Below the pieces are notes generated by a model, which was not told where the DNA came from, did not search any database, and saw only the letters and a program-made list of their open reading frames with translations. Shown here piece after piece: positions 14,545-22,924 of a stretch of DNA of 64,000 nt. Position numbers and translations under genes: made by a program. Origin of the DNA: Australimonas brisbanensis (GTDB taxonomy: Bacteria > Chloroflexota > Dehalococcoidia > Lucifugimonadales > Australimonadaceae); assembly GCA_038147155.1 (NCBI GenBank), contig JAYQTA010000003.1, positions 62,001 to 126,000 of the forward strand, written 5' to 3'. How positions within the stretch are numbered: the stretch's first letter is position 1; each line of letters starts with the position of its first letter.

Positions 14545-16395
14545 ATGGACCCCCAGCGCATCCGCAACTACTGCATCATCGCCCACATCGACCACGGCAA
14601 GTCCACCTTGGCCGACCGGATGTTGGAGATCACCGGCACCGTCTCGCAGCGCGAGATGCAGCAGCAGTTGCTCGACTCCATGGACATCGAGCGCGAGCGG
14701 GGCATCACAATCAAGGCCCAGGCCGTGCGCATGGCCTTCACCCACCGTGACGGGGCCGAGTATGAGCTGAACCTAATCGACACCCCCGGCCACGTGGACT
14801 TCTCCTACGAGGTCTCGCGGGCGCTGGCCGCCTGCGAGGGCGCGGTGCTGGTGGTGGACGCCACCCAGGGCATCCAGGCTCAGACCCTGGCCAACGTGTA
14901 CCTGGCGCTGGAACACGACCTGACCATCATCCCGGTCATCAACAAGATCGACCTGCCCGCCTCGGACCCCGAACGGGTGGAGGAGGAACTGCGCTCGGCC
15001 TTCGGCTTCAAGCCGGAGGAGGTGCTGCGCGTCTCCGCCAAGGACGGCACGGGCGTTCGCGCGCTGCTGGAGGCCATCGTCGACCAGATGCAGCCTCCGG
15101 AGGCGCACCCCGATGACCCGCTGCGGGCCCTGGTGTTCGACTCCAAGTACGACTCCTACAAGGGCGTGCTGGCCTACGTGCGCGTGCTGGATGGGCAGGT
15201 GCGCGGGGCCGACATGATCCGCATGATGGCCACCGGCACCAACGCCGACGTGCTGGAGGTGGGCGTCTTCGGCCCCCACATGCGCAAGGTGGGCGCCCTC
15301 ACGGCGGGGGAGGTGGGCTACATCGCCACCGGCCTCAAGTCCGTGGGCGAGTGCCGGGTGGGTGATACCGTCACCCTGGCGCGTGGGGGGGCCACCAAGC
15401 AGCTGCCCGGCTACGGGGAGCGCAAACCCATGGTCTTCGCCGGGCTCTACCCCACCGAGGGGGTGGACTTCCACGAGCTGCGCGAGGCGCTGGAGCGCCT
15501 GCAGATGAACGACGCCGCGCTCTCCTTCGAGCCGGAGAACTCCCCGGCGCTGGGCCCCGGCTTCCGGTGCGGGTTCCTGGGGCTGCTGCACATGGAGATC
15601 GTGCAGGAGCGCCTCGAACGTGAGTACAACATGGACCTGGTGGTCACGGCCCCGTCCGTCGCCTACCGGGTGGTGATGATGGACGGGGACGTGCGAGAGG
15701 TCTCGCGCCCGACCGACCTGCCCGACCCCGGCGCCTTCGACCACATTGAAGAGCCGTGGCTCGACATCTCCCTGCTCACCCCCTCGCGCTTCGTGGGCCC
15801 GCTCATGGACCTGATCTCCACCCGCCGCGGTGAGTTCAAGCGCACCGAGTACCTGGACACGGCGAAGTCGGGCGGCTCAGCGGCGGCTGACGCGCTCCCC
15901 TCAACCGACCCGCGCGTGCTGCTGGAGGCCTCGCTGCCCATGGCCGAGGTGCTGGTGGACTTCTACGACCAGGTGAAGACCCGCACCAAGGGCTACGCCT
16001 CCCTGGACTACGCATTCACCGGCTTCCAGACCTCGCCCCTGGTGCGGCTGGATATCCTGGTCAACTCCATGCCCGTGGACGCCCTGTCCATGATCACCCA
16101 CCGCGACAGCGCCTACGTGCGCGGGCGCGCCCTGGTGACCCAGCTCCAGAAGCTGATTCCCCGCCAGATGTTCGACGTGCCGATCCAGGCCGCCGTGGGC
16201 GCCAAGATCGTCGCCCGCGAGACCGTGCGCGCCATGCGCAAGAACGTCCTGGCCAAGTGTTACGGCGGTGACATCACCCGCAAGCGCAAGCTGCTGGAGA
16301 AGCAGGCCGAGGGCAAGAAGCGCATGAAGCGCATCGGGCGTGTCGAGGTGCCGCAGGAGGCGTTCCTCGCCGTGCTCAAGATGGATTCCAACTAG
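14545..16395 (+). CDS. lepA: elongation factor 4 (LepA), ribosome back-translocase
   Basis: 616 residues, the usual LepA size. ATG 14545 (MDPQRIRNY) is chosen over an upstream in-frame start because family members begin here and GGAG lies 4 bases before. GTPase motifs: G1 AHIDHGKST (13-21), G2 ERERGIT, G3 DTPGHVDF, G4 NKIDLP. Domain order follows LepA, with the C-terminal domain containing CYGGDITRKRKLLEKQAEGKKRM, diagnostic of EF4 rather than EF-G. It acts on stalled ribosomes. Confidence 0.95.
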   Translation: MDPQRIRNYCIIAHIDHGKSTLADRMLEITGTVSQREMQQQLLDSMDIERERGITIKAQAVRMAFTHRDGAEYELNLIDTPGHVDFSYEVSRALAACEGAVLVVDATQGIQAQTLANVYLALEHDLTIIPVINKIDLPASDPERVEEELRSAFGFKPEEVLRVSAKDGTGVRALLEAIVDQMQPPEAHPDDPLRALVFDSKYDSYKGVLAYVRVLDGQVRGADMIRMMATGTNADVLEVGVFGPHMRKVGALTAGEVGYIATGLKSVGECRVGDTVTLARGGATKQLPGYGERKPMVFAGLYPTEGVDFHELREALERLQMNDAALSFEPENSPALGPGFRCGFLGLLHMEIVQERLEREYNMDLVVTAPSVAYRVVMMDGDVREVSRPTDLPDPGAFDHIEEPWLDISLLTPSRFVGPLMDLISTRRGEFKRTEYLDTAKSGGSAAADALPSTDPRVLLEASLPMAEVLVDFYDQVKTRTKGYASLDYAFTGFQTSPLVRLDILVNSMPVDALSMITHRDSAYVRGRALVTQLQKLIPRQMFDVPIQAAVGAKIVARETVRAMRKNVLAKCYGGDITRKRKLLEKQAEGKKRMKRIGRVEVPQEAFLAVLKMDSN

Positions 16396-16441
16396 CCGCT
16401 CGCCCCGCTAGCCTGCCCGCAACATCCGCAGGAGGCCGTTC

Positions 16442-16588
16442 ATGGGAGCCCTCACCCGCGCCGTCATCATCGTTGCCTTCCTGGTGGCCTCCGTGGTCAC
16501 CCTGGACGAGGGCTACGTCGGCCTCATCTTCGGTGGCTTCGCCATGCTGCTGGGACTGACGGAATTCATCGCCTCGCGCCGGCGCTAG
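16442..16588 (+). CDS. 48-residue membrane protein
   Basis: A short gene with a clear ribosome site (GGAGG 6 bases before ATG 16442) and the same codon style as its neighbours. The translation has two hydrophobic stretches (RAVIIVAFLVASVVTL and GLIFGGFAMLLGLTEFIA) separated by DEGYV, and a basic tail ASRRR, so it looks like a small two-span inner-membrane protein with a cytoplasmic C-terminus. I recognise no family. It follows lepA by 46 bases and converges on the DUF2235 gene. Confidence 0.6.
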   Translation: MGALTRAVIIVAFLVASVVTLDEGYVGLIFGGFAMLLGLTEFIASRRR

Positions 16589-16612
16589 GGGCGCCCCGCT
16601 CGCTGCGCTCGC

Positions 16613-17631
16613 TCAGTCCGCCTCCCGGTCCGCCGGGTCCGCCAGGTAGGTTGTCAGGTTCGTCGGGTCGTAGCCGCCCGCCTCTTGACGCGCCACGGTT
16701 CCGGCGTGGGCGGCCTCCGAGGCCCCGCCATCGCGACCGATGGCACGGGTGTGCGGGCGCATCCAGCGGTAGAAGCCCTGGCGCGAATCGTGCAGCGCCC
16801 CGCCCACCAGGTCTGGGTGCGTCGTCGCCTCTAGATAGGCATCATCCAGCGCCAGCCCGCATGCGGCGGCTCTGCTCAGCATCCATGCGAGGGCCGCATC
16901 GCCGATGGCGTGGTCCGCGTAGCCCCCGCCCACGTCGGCGTGGACGCCGGGGAACCAGGCCTGCTCCACCGTCTGGCCCTCCTTGGGCTTGGCGAGCCGG
17001 ATGGACGGGCGAAAGGGAAGCGCCGCTCGTCCACCGCCAGCGCCTGGAAGGCGTTGCGCATCGAACCGGACAGCTCCACGTCGTGGAACTGGTGGCGGCG
17101 CATCGTCAGGTAGCGCAGCCCGCGCAGGGGGATGCCCAGCGAGCCCACCGTGTCCCACACCCCCAGGAAGTGGACGCCGACCTCCCGGCTGTGGGCCGCG
17201 CGGAAGGCCTGCGCCTCCGGTGAGGATGGCGGTGCATCCTGGCGCCGGTACAGGTCGAACGCTGCGGTGAAGCGGTCGGCGTGGGCCTTGTGCAGCAGCC
17301 CGCTGTTGCGCAGCAGCCCCGCCAGCGAACGGGCGGTGTAGGCTCCCCGGCTGAAGCCGAACAGGAACAGCTCATCGCCCGCTGCGTAGTTGTGCACCAG
17401 GAAGCGGTAGGCGTCGGCGATGTTCCTCACCAGCCCGTCGCCGAAGGCCCCGCCCAGGAGCCGGTCGATGCGGTTGCCCGTGCCCACGCCCTCGTCGTAG
17501 AAGACCACCTGGCTCACGCCGTCGCGCCCCGTGGGCAGCACGGCCCGCGCCGTGCGCACCACGTTTGAGGGCACCGGCTGCTCCGGCCGGTTCCACGTCC
17601 CATCACAGCAGATGACGATGCGCTTGCCCAT
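16613..17631 (-). pseudogene. DUF2235 alpha/beta hydrolase, interrupted by a frameshift
   Basis: The first part (from ATG 17631) reads RIVICCDGTWN, VFYDEGVGTG, GDGLVRNIADAYRFL, nucleophile GFSRGAYTAR, VHFLGVWDTVGS and ALAVDERRFPF. There the family sequence jumps to another frame, which continues RPSIRLAKPKEGQ, QAWFPGVHADVGGGY and GDAALAWMLSRA to a TGA at 16613. The break is at the run GAAAGGGAA (17011-17019): one missing base would join the frames into about 339 residues. DUF2235 includes phospholipase-type (Tle1-like) hydrolases (family knowledge). Either a real frameshift or a homopolymer sequencing error. Confidence 0.75.
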
Positions 17632-17670
17632 GCGCGCCTCCCGGCGGCCCCTGGGGCCGCCGGCGCCAGT

Positions 17671-18573
17671 CTAGCGCGCGGGCCCCGGTGCGTCCCCGGC
17701 CAATCGGGCAGCCAGCGCCGTGAGCCACGCGCGCACCTGGGGGCCATAGTCGGGCCGCTCCAGCGCAAGCTCCACCGCCGTGGTCAGCAGACCGAAGGGC
17801 GTGCCCGCATCGTGCCGATGCCCCTCGAACCGGTGGGCGAACACCGGCTCGCCCTCCGCCAGCAGCGCGATGGCGTCGGTGAGTTGCAACTCCCCGCCCG
17901 CGCCGGGCGTGATGCGCTCCAGCGCATCGAAGATGGCCGGGCTGAACACGTAGGGGCCGAAGATGGCCAGATCGCTCGGCGCCTCGTCCACCGGGGGCTT
18001 CTCCACCACCCGGCCCAGGCGCAGCGTGCGCTCGTCCACCGGGTCTCCGGCGGCGATGCCGTAGCGCGAGACGTCCTCCCGCGCCACCCGCCCCACGCCG
18101 ATGACCGACCCGCCCAGCCGCCCCGCTGCGTCCAGCAGCTGACGGGTGGGGGAGGGGTTGCCCAGCAGGATCTCGTCGGGGAGCAGCACCACGAAGGGCT
18201 CATCGCCCACGGCGGGCTTGGCCGTCAGCACCGCGTGGCCCAGCCCCAGCGGGTACTGCTGGCGCACCGAGACCACCTCGGCCAGCGAGGCGAGGCGCTG
18301 GAGTTCAGCCAACTTGGGGCTCTGGCGCTCCTCAAGCGTGCGCTCCAGCTCGGGGTGGGGGTCGAAGTAGTCCTCCATCATCCCCTTGCCGCGCGAGGTC
18401 ACCAGCACCACCCGGGTGATGCCGGCCTCCACCGCCTGCTCCACCGCGTATTGGATCACCGGCTTGTCCACCAGGGGCAGCATCTCCTTGGGCACCGCCT
18501 TGGAGATGGGCAGGAAGCGCGTGCCGAAGCCCGCCGCCGTGATGACCGCCGACCGTATCTGCTGCTGTTGCAT
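17671..18573 (-). CDS. galU: UTP--glucose-1-phosphate uridylyltransferase
   Basis: 300 residues, the E. coli GalU length. Start ATG 18573 (MQQQQIRSAVITAAG) is preferred to an upstream in-frame ATG; no clear ribosome site, suggesting a leaderless or weak start. Nucleotidyltransferase fold: AAGFGTRFLPISKAVPKEML, DKPVIQYAVEQAV, QQYPLGLGHAVLTA, FVVLLPDEIL, VEKPPVDEAPSDLA, GELQLTDAI. It makes UDP-glucose for glycans and envelope polymers (family knowledge). The DUF2235 gene begins 39 bases downstream on the same strand. Confidence 0.93.
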   Translation of the reverse strand: MQQQQIRSAVITAAGFGTRFLPISKAVPKEMLPLVDKPVIQYAVEQAVEAGITRVVLVTSRGKGMMEDYFDPHPELERTLEERQSPKLAELQRLASLAEVVSVRQQYPLGLGHAVLTAKPAVGDEPFVVLLPDEILLGNPSPTRQLLDAAGRLGGSVIGVGRVAREDVSRYGIAAGDPVDERTLRLGRVVEKPPVDEAPSDLAIFGPYVFSPAIFDALERITPGAGGELQLTDAIALLAEGEPVFAHRFEGHRHDAGTPFGLLTTAVELALERPDYGPQVRAWLTALAARLAGDAPGPAR

Positions 18574-18653
18574 GGCGTTGGTGAGGATAGCAGGGGTGGG
18601 AAGGGGCCGCCGCCAGCGCACCGAGAACGGGCGGTTGATGGGCGTGGGAACCG

Positions 18654-18966
18654 CTACCAGCGGCAGAAGGGGTAGGTGGCGCTGACCTGGCGCGTGGCCT
18701 CCTCGAAGGTGAACGTGTCCTCACCGCTGGTGGTGAAGCGCACCTCCCACGCCCCGGAGGCGGGCAGGAACGTCACCGAGGCCACCGTGCCCCGGCCCAG
18801 GGCGCGGCACTGGTCGGAGTGGGAGGTGAGGATGAAGGAGCGCACCGCCGCCAGCGCCTCGTCGGCGTCGTACCGGGGCTCCGCTTCGGCGCCCGGCGCC
18901 GGGCCGCCGCACGCCAGCAGGGCGAGGGTGAGGACGAGTGCGGTGATGACGGTGCGGATGGGGCAT
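18654..18966 (-). CDS. small lipoprotein, start codon disrupted
   Basis: The coding frame ends TYPFCRW-TAG at 18654 and encodes a lipoprotein signal, VITALVLTLALLACGG (lipobox LLAC), and a mature part of about 85 residues with two further Cys. No ATG/GTG/TTG is in frame near the signal peptide. The natural start, ATG 18966-18964 just after AAGG, is out of frame by one base in a CCCC run (18963-18960). Removing one C gives MPIRTVITAL, a perfect signal peptide. Otherwise ATC 18959 or GTG 19010 would have to serve. No family recognised; exported and lipid-anchored if expressed. Confidence 0.5.
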
Positions 18967-18969
18967 CCT

Positions 18970-19275
18970 TCTGCGCTGGCGCGCCGGGGCCTGCTTCCAT
19001 CCTGCGCCACCGCTGCGCGGCGTGGGCGGGTGCTGCCCCGTGGTGAGGGTGCGGGGCTGCACCACAGCGTGCTGCTGGTGCTTCGGCGCATCGGGCGGCC
19101 CTGATTCGCCCTGAGCGTGTCGAAGGGTGAACGCCTGGCTGACCACGCGCGAGTTGGTTGCCGCCAGCGCGGGCCGCCCCCCTGTGTGCATGGGCAACCC
19201 ACGCGTGCCTAAACCCCACGCCCGCGTGGTCAACCCGGGGAAGCCTGGCAGCGGAACCCCACGGCGGGGTAACAT
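18970..19275 (+). other. 306-base region without a gene upstream of SRP RNA
   Basis: I see no convincing coding sequence. It contains CCCTGAGCGTGTCGAAGGG (19109-19127), which resembles the short extragenic palindromes common in many GC-rich genomes, a small inverted repeat CCACGC-CC-GCGTGG (19216-19229) and a weak promoter for the SRP RNA. Confidence 0.5.
19245..19275 (+). promoter_or_regulatory. possible promoter of SRP RNA
   Basis: CTGGCA (19245-19250, 4/6) and TAACAT (19270-19275) are spaced 19 bases apart. The -10 box predicts a start at about 19282, the first base of the terminal helix of the RNA. Confidence 0.35.
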
Positions 19276-19278
19276 GGT

Positions 19279-19553
19279 GGTGGCCGTGCTAGACGGGGAG
19301 TTCGCGGTTCCCTGAACCCGCATTCCGCTTCAGCGGGGTTGAATCCCCCTCCGAGGTCCGGCCCTGGCGCCTCTGTCTCGGGCGGTATGTTGACGGCCGG
19401 GCCCTGCGCGGCGGAACCCTGTGAACCCCGTTAGGTCCGGAAGGAAGCAGCGGTAAGCGGAGCGTTCCGGGTGCCGCAGACCAGCCTGGTCCGAGTGCCG
19501 TCCAATGGGACATGCGTCAGGTCACCGGCTCAACGAGGGGTGCACGGCCACTA
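19279..19553 (+). ncRNA. ffs: signal recognition particle RNA, large (Alu-containing) type
   Basis: The S-domain core TTAGGTCCGGAAGGAAGCAG (19431-19450) is unmistakable. Upstream, GCCGTGCTAGACGGGGAG, GCGGTTCCCTGAACCCGCA and GAATCCCCCTCCGAGGTCC match the order of the Alu-domain blocks of Bacillus scRNA. The RNA closes with GTGCACGGCC, which pairs perfectly with GGCCGTGC at 19282-19289; GTTCC and GCCGCAG pair with GGAAC and CTGC-GGC as in helix 5. Total about 275 nt versus about 110 for the small type. It would bind Ffh and target nascent membrane proteins to FtsY, which is also in this window (51310-52287). Ends are estimated from the terminal helix. Confidence 0.92.
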
Positions 19554-19565
19554 CCCCTCCCACCA

Positions 19566-19590
19566 GCGCGGCGCCCCACGGGCGCCGCGC
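19566..19590 (+). terminator. hairpin terminator after SRP RNA
   Basis: GCGCGGCGCCC, 3-base loop CAC, GGGCGCCGCGC: a perfect 11-bp stem just 3' of the SRP RNA and 21 bases before the ksgA start. Confidence 0.65.
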
Positions 19591-19611
19591 ACCGCTTCCA
19601 CGGAGTTGCCG

Positions 19612-20403
19612 ATGCCGCTCCCGCGCCCCAAGAAGCGCCTGGGTCAGCACTTCCTCACCGACCGCAACATCCTGGCGGCGGTGGCCGATGCGCTGGGCGT
19701 GGGGCCTGCCGACACCGTCGTCGAGGTGGGGCCCGGGCGCGGGTCGCTGACCGAGGTGCTGGCCGAACGCGCCGGGCGCGTGGTGGCGGTGGAGCTGGAC
19801 GCGGAGCTGGTGCCGCACCTGCGCGCGGTGATGCCCGCCAACGTGTCGGTGGTGGAGGCGGACGCGCGCACCACGGCCCCGGCTGAGGTGCTGGGCGGGT
19901 GCGGGCCCTACCTGCTGGCGGGGAACCTGCCCTACTACGCGGCGCTGCCGATCCTGCGCGCGTTCCTGGAGTCGGACTGCCCGCCCGCCCGCGCGGCCTT
20001 CATGGTGCAGAAGGAGGTGGCGGAGAACATCTGCGCCGCGCCGGGGGCCATGAGCCTCGCCTCGCTGGGGGTGCAGCTGTTCGGCCTCCCGCGCATCGTG
20101 CGGCTGGTGCGCCCCGGTTCGTTCACCCCGCCGCCCAAGGTGGTCTCCGCGCTGGTGGCGGTGCAGGTGTACGCCCAGCCCGCCGAGGGGGTGGACGAGC
20201 CGCCCGCCTTCTTCCGGCTGGCGCGCGCGGCCTTCTCCGCTCCCCGCAAGCAGCTGCGCAACACGCTGGCCGGGGGGCTTGGCGTTCCGCCCGCCGAGGC
20301 AGAGGCGCTGCTGACGGCGGCGGGCATCGAGCCCACGCGCCGCGCCGAGACGCTGGCGCTGGCGGAGTGGGGCGCGCTGTACCGCGCCTGGCGCGCCGGG
20401 TAG
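19612..20403 (+). CDS. rsmA: 16S rRNA adenine dimethyltransferase KsgA/RsmA
   Basis: 263 residues. ATG 19612 with CGGAG 6 bases upstream. N-terminal KKRLGQHFLTDRNI is the family signature; SAM site VEVGPGRGSLTE, acidic VAVELDAEL, and the catalytic motif AGNLPYYAA. QKEVAENICAAPG and FTPPPKVVSALV follow as in KsgA. It dimethylates two adjacent adenines near the 16S 3' end (family knowledge). ispE follows by 9 bases; the ksgA-ispE pairing is common. Confidence 0.94.
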   Translation: MPLPRPKKRLGQHFLTDRNILAAVADALGVGPADTVVEVGPGRGSLTEVLAERAGRVVAVELDAELVPHLRAVMPANVSVVEADARTTAPAEVLGGCGPYLLAGNLPYYAALPILRAFLESDCPPARAAFMVQKEVAENICAAPGAMSLASLGVQLFGLPRIVRLVRPGSFTPPPKVVSALVAVQVYAQPAEGVDEPPAFFRLARAAFSAPRKQLRNTLAGGLGVPPAEAEALLTAAGIEPTRRAETLALAEWGALYRAWRAG

Positions 20404-20412
20404 CATCGGCCC

Positions 20413-21306
20413 ATGACGCCCCTCACGCTGCGCGCCCCCGCCAAGGTGAACCTGGCCTTCGAGGTGCTGTACAAGCGCGACGACGGCTACCACGAGGTGC
20501 GCACGGTGCTGGCGCCGGTGGGCCTTGAGGACACCCTCACCCTGAGTCCCGCCGATGACCTCTCGCTCACGGTGGAGCCGCAGGGCGCCGCGCCGGTGGA
20601 GGGCAACCTGGCCCTGCGCGCGGCGGAGGCGCTGCGCGCGGCGACGGGCTGCACCCACGGCGCTGCGATGCACCTGACCAAGCGCATCCCCGCCGCTGGC
20701 GGGTTGGGCGGCGGCTCCTCCGATGCCGCGGCCGCGCTGGCGGGCCTACGTCGCCTGTGGGGTCTGCGCCTGGATGACGGGGCGCTCGCGGCCATCGGGG
20801 CGCGTCTGGGCTCCGACGTGCCCTTCTTCCTGTTCGGCGGCACGGCGCTGGGCACGGGCCGGGGCGAGGTGCTCTCCCCGCTCCCCGCGCCCGTGGAGGG
20901 GTGGGTGGTCATCGCAGCCCCCACGGAGGGCGGGCCCGCGGACAAGACGGCCAGCATGTATGGGCTGCTGACGCCCGCCGACTTCACGGACGGTGCGGCC
21001 ACGCGAGCGCTGGGGGAGCGCCTGCGCGCCGGAGAGCCGGTGGATGGGGCGCTGGTGAATGCCTTCGGCCCCGTGGCCGCGCGCGCCTTCCCCGTCGTGC
21101 AGCGGCTGCTGGCATCGCTGGCGCAGGACGGCGCGCGCCAGGCGGTGGTCAGCGGCGCGGGGCCGTGCTGCTTCGCGCTGTGCCGGGAGCAGGCGGAGGC
21201 CGAGGCGCTGGCTTCACGGGTGCGCGGGGACGGATATCATGCATGGGCAGCGCCTCTGCTCCCCACGTGGGGGCCGGGCGGGCTGGCTGCACAGGAGGAG
21301 GCGTGA
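20413..21306 (+). CDS. ispE: 4-diphosphocytidyl-2-C-methyl-D-erythritol kinase
   Basis: 297 residues. GHMP kinase of the MEP isoprenoid pathway. Motifs: APAKVNLAFEVLYKRDDGYH, the ATP loop IPAAGGLGGGSSDAAAAL, LGSDVPFFLFGGTALGTGRGE, and the late glycine motif VVSGAGPCCFAL. It implies the non-mevalonate route in this organism. It is coupled to the following RidA gene by a one-base TGATG overlap. Confidence 0.93.
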   Translation: MTPLTLRAPAKVNLAFEVLYKRDDGYHEVRTVLAPVGLEDTLTLSPADDLSLTVEPQGAAPVEGNLALRAAEALRAATGCTHGAAMHLTKRIPAAGGLGGGSSDAAAALAGLRRLWGLRLDDGALAAIGARLGSDVPFFLFGGTALGTGRGEVLSPLPAPVEGWVVIAAPTEGGPADKTASMYGLLTPADFTDGAATRALGERLRAGEPVDGALVNAFGPVAARAFPVVQRLLASLAQDGARQAVVSGAGPCCFALCREQAEAEALASRVRGDGYHAWAAPLLPTWGPGGLAAQEEA

Positions 21307-22127
21307 TGGCGCACGTTGAGCACATCAACCCGGCGGGGCTACCCGCCCCGGTGAACGGGGCGTACACCCACATCGTCCGGGTCGGGCCGTGGGCCTACAT
21401 CTCTGGGCAGACGGCCGGCTCCCCGGACGGGGGCGCCGTCGGTGGCGACGATGCAGGTGCCCAGGCCGCGGAGGTGTACCGGCGCCTGGGCATCGCGCTC
21501 CAGAGCGTGGGCGGCGGGTTCGAGAACGTGCTTTCCATGAACACCTTCGTGGTCAGCGCCCACGATTGGCCTGCCGTGCGCGGCCCGCGCGCCGCGGCCT
21601 TCCCCGCCCAGCGCCCTACGTCGAGTTCCGTGAACATCACCCGCCTCGCCAACCCCGCCTACAGGGTGGAGATCGAGGCGGTGGCCTACCTGCCCCAGCA
21701 CGCCCAATCAGACGATGAAGGAGAGGATGCACTCATGGCACAGATAGAGCACCTGCAACCCGAGGGGATGCCGGACAACGGCAACCGCTACTCGCACATC
21801 GTGCGCGTGGGCCCGTGGATCACCATCGCGGGCCAGGTGGCTGCGGATGCCTCCGGGGCGGTGGTGGGGAAGGGCGACCCCGCCAAGCAGGTGGAGCAGG
21901 TGTACGCCAACCTCACCCGCGCCATGGAGGCGGTGGGCGGCTCGCTGGCGGACATCGTGAAGACCACGGTGTACGTGGCGGGCGTTAAGCACCTGGACGC
22001 CATACGCGCGGCGCGGGCTGGCAGGTTCGGCCCCAACCCGCCCACCTCCACGCTGCTGGTGGTCTCGCGCCTGGCCAACCCCGATTACCTGCTGGAGATT
22101 GAGGCCGTCGCCTATGTCGCTCAGTAG
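21306..22127 (+). CDS. double RidA-family protein (two YjgF domains fused)
   Basis: 273 residues in one continuous frame holding two complete RidA domains. Domain 1 (1-135) starts MAHVEHINPAGLPAP, domain 2 (144-273) starts MAQIEHLQPEGMPDN. Both keep YSHIVRVGPW-like strands and the active-site Arg in ITRLANP and VSRLANP, followed by EIEAVAY. RidA proteins are homotrimeric enamine/imine deaminases (family knowledge). Before the internal Met144 lies AAGGAG (21718-21723) about 11 bases upstream of ATG 21735, as if two genes lost the stop between them; a separate short product may still be made. It overlaps both ispE and the next gene. Confidence 0.85.
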   Translation: MAHVEHINPAGLPAPVNGAYTHIVRVGPWAYISGQTAGSPDGGAVGGDDAGAQAAEVYRRLGIALQSVGGGFENVLSMNTFVVSAHDWPAVRGPRAAAFPAQRPTSSSVNITRLANPAYRVEIEAVAYLPQHAQSDDEGEDALMAQIEHLQPEGMPDNGNRYSHIVRVGPWITIAGQVAADASGAVVGKGDPAKQVEQVYANLTRAMEAVGGSLADIVKTTVYVAGVKHLDAIRAARAGRFGPNPPTSTLLVVSRLANPDYLLEIEAVAYVAQ

Positions 22128-22917
22128 CGAGCAAGGGACACTGGAGCCCGCCGAGGGGCGCGGCGATGCCACCGACGTGCGCCGCCTCTACAACGACCTG
22201 GTGCACCTGTGGCCGCTGGTCAGCCCGCCGGAGGACTACGTCGAGGAGGCCGGGTACTGGTATCGCGAGCTGCGCTGCCACCTGGGGCCGGGACGGCACG
22301 CCATCCTGGACATGGGCGTGGGGGGCGGGCACAACCTGCACCAGTTCGCCCACGAGTTCGACGCCACGGCCCTGGACCTGTCCGAGGGGATGCTGGAGCA
22401 CTCGCGCCGCCTGAACCCCTCGGTATCCCACGTGCAGGGCGACATGCGCACCGTGCGGCTGGGGCGCACCTTCGACGCGGTGCTGATCCACGACGCTGTG
22501 GACTACATGGTGACCGAGGACGACCTGCTGGCGGCCCTCACCACCGCGCGGGTGCACCTGAACGACCACGGCCTGCTGCTGGTGGCCCCGGACTTCTACA
22601 CCGACTCGTTCGTCTCACCCTCCGTGCAGGTGGACACCAACGCCGCGGACGGGGTGACGCTCACCACCATCGAGTTCGACGCCCACGCAGACCCCACGGG
22701 CTCGCGCTTGGAGGGGGCGTTCCTCTTTCTCATCGAGGAGGGGGGCACGTTGCGCGTGGAGGTGGACCGGCACGTCACCGGCATCTTCTCCATCGCCGAT
22801 TGGGAGCGCCTGCTGGTGCAGGCCGGGTTCATCCCTGCCCGGGTGGACTACCCCGTGGCCGACAACGGCCGCCCCATGTACCTGTGGACGGCGCGGGTCG
22901 CGTCCACGGGCGGTTAG
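22114..22917 (+). CDS. SAM-dependent methyltransferase
   Basis: 267 residues. ATG 22114 lies inside the end of the RidA gene (14-base overlap). Class I methyltransferase fold: motif I AILDMGVGGGHNL, ALDLSEGMLEHSRR, VQGDMRTVRLGRTFDAV, HDAVDYMVTEDDL, then HGLLLVAPDF. The C-terminal half contains HVTGIFSIADWERLL, seen in small-molecule methyltransferases of the Methyltransf_25 group. Substrate unknown. The gene after it is convergent, 7 bases away. Confidence 0.8.
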   Translation: MSLSSEQGTLEPAEGRGDATDVRRLYNDLVHLWPLVSPPEDYVEEAGYWYRELRCHLGPGRHAILDMGVGGGHNLHQFAHEFDATALDLSEGMLEHSRRLNPSVSHVQGDMRTVRLGRTFDAVLIHDAVDYMVTEDDLLAALTTARVHLNDHGLLLVAPDFYTDSFVSPSVQVDTNAADGVTLTTIEFDAHADPTGSRLEGAFLFLIEEGGTLRVEVDRHVTGIFSIADWERLLVQAGFIPARVDYPVADNGRPMYLWTARVASTGG

Positions 22918-22924
22918 ACACCGG

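Noticed and set aside
19340..19356. GGGGTTGAATCCCC looked like a tRNA T-arm
   Set aside because: No acceptor or anticodon arms fit; the stretch is part of the Alu domain of the SRP RNA.
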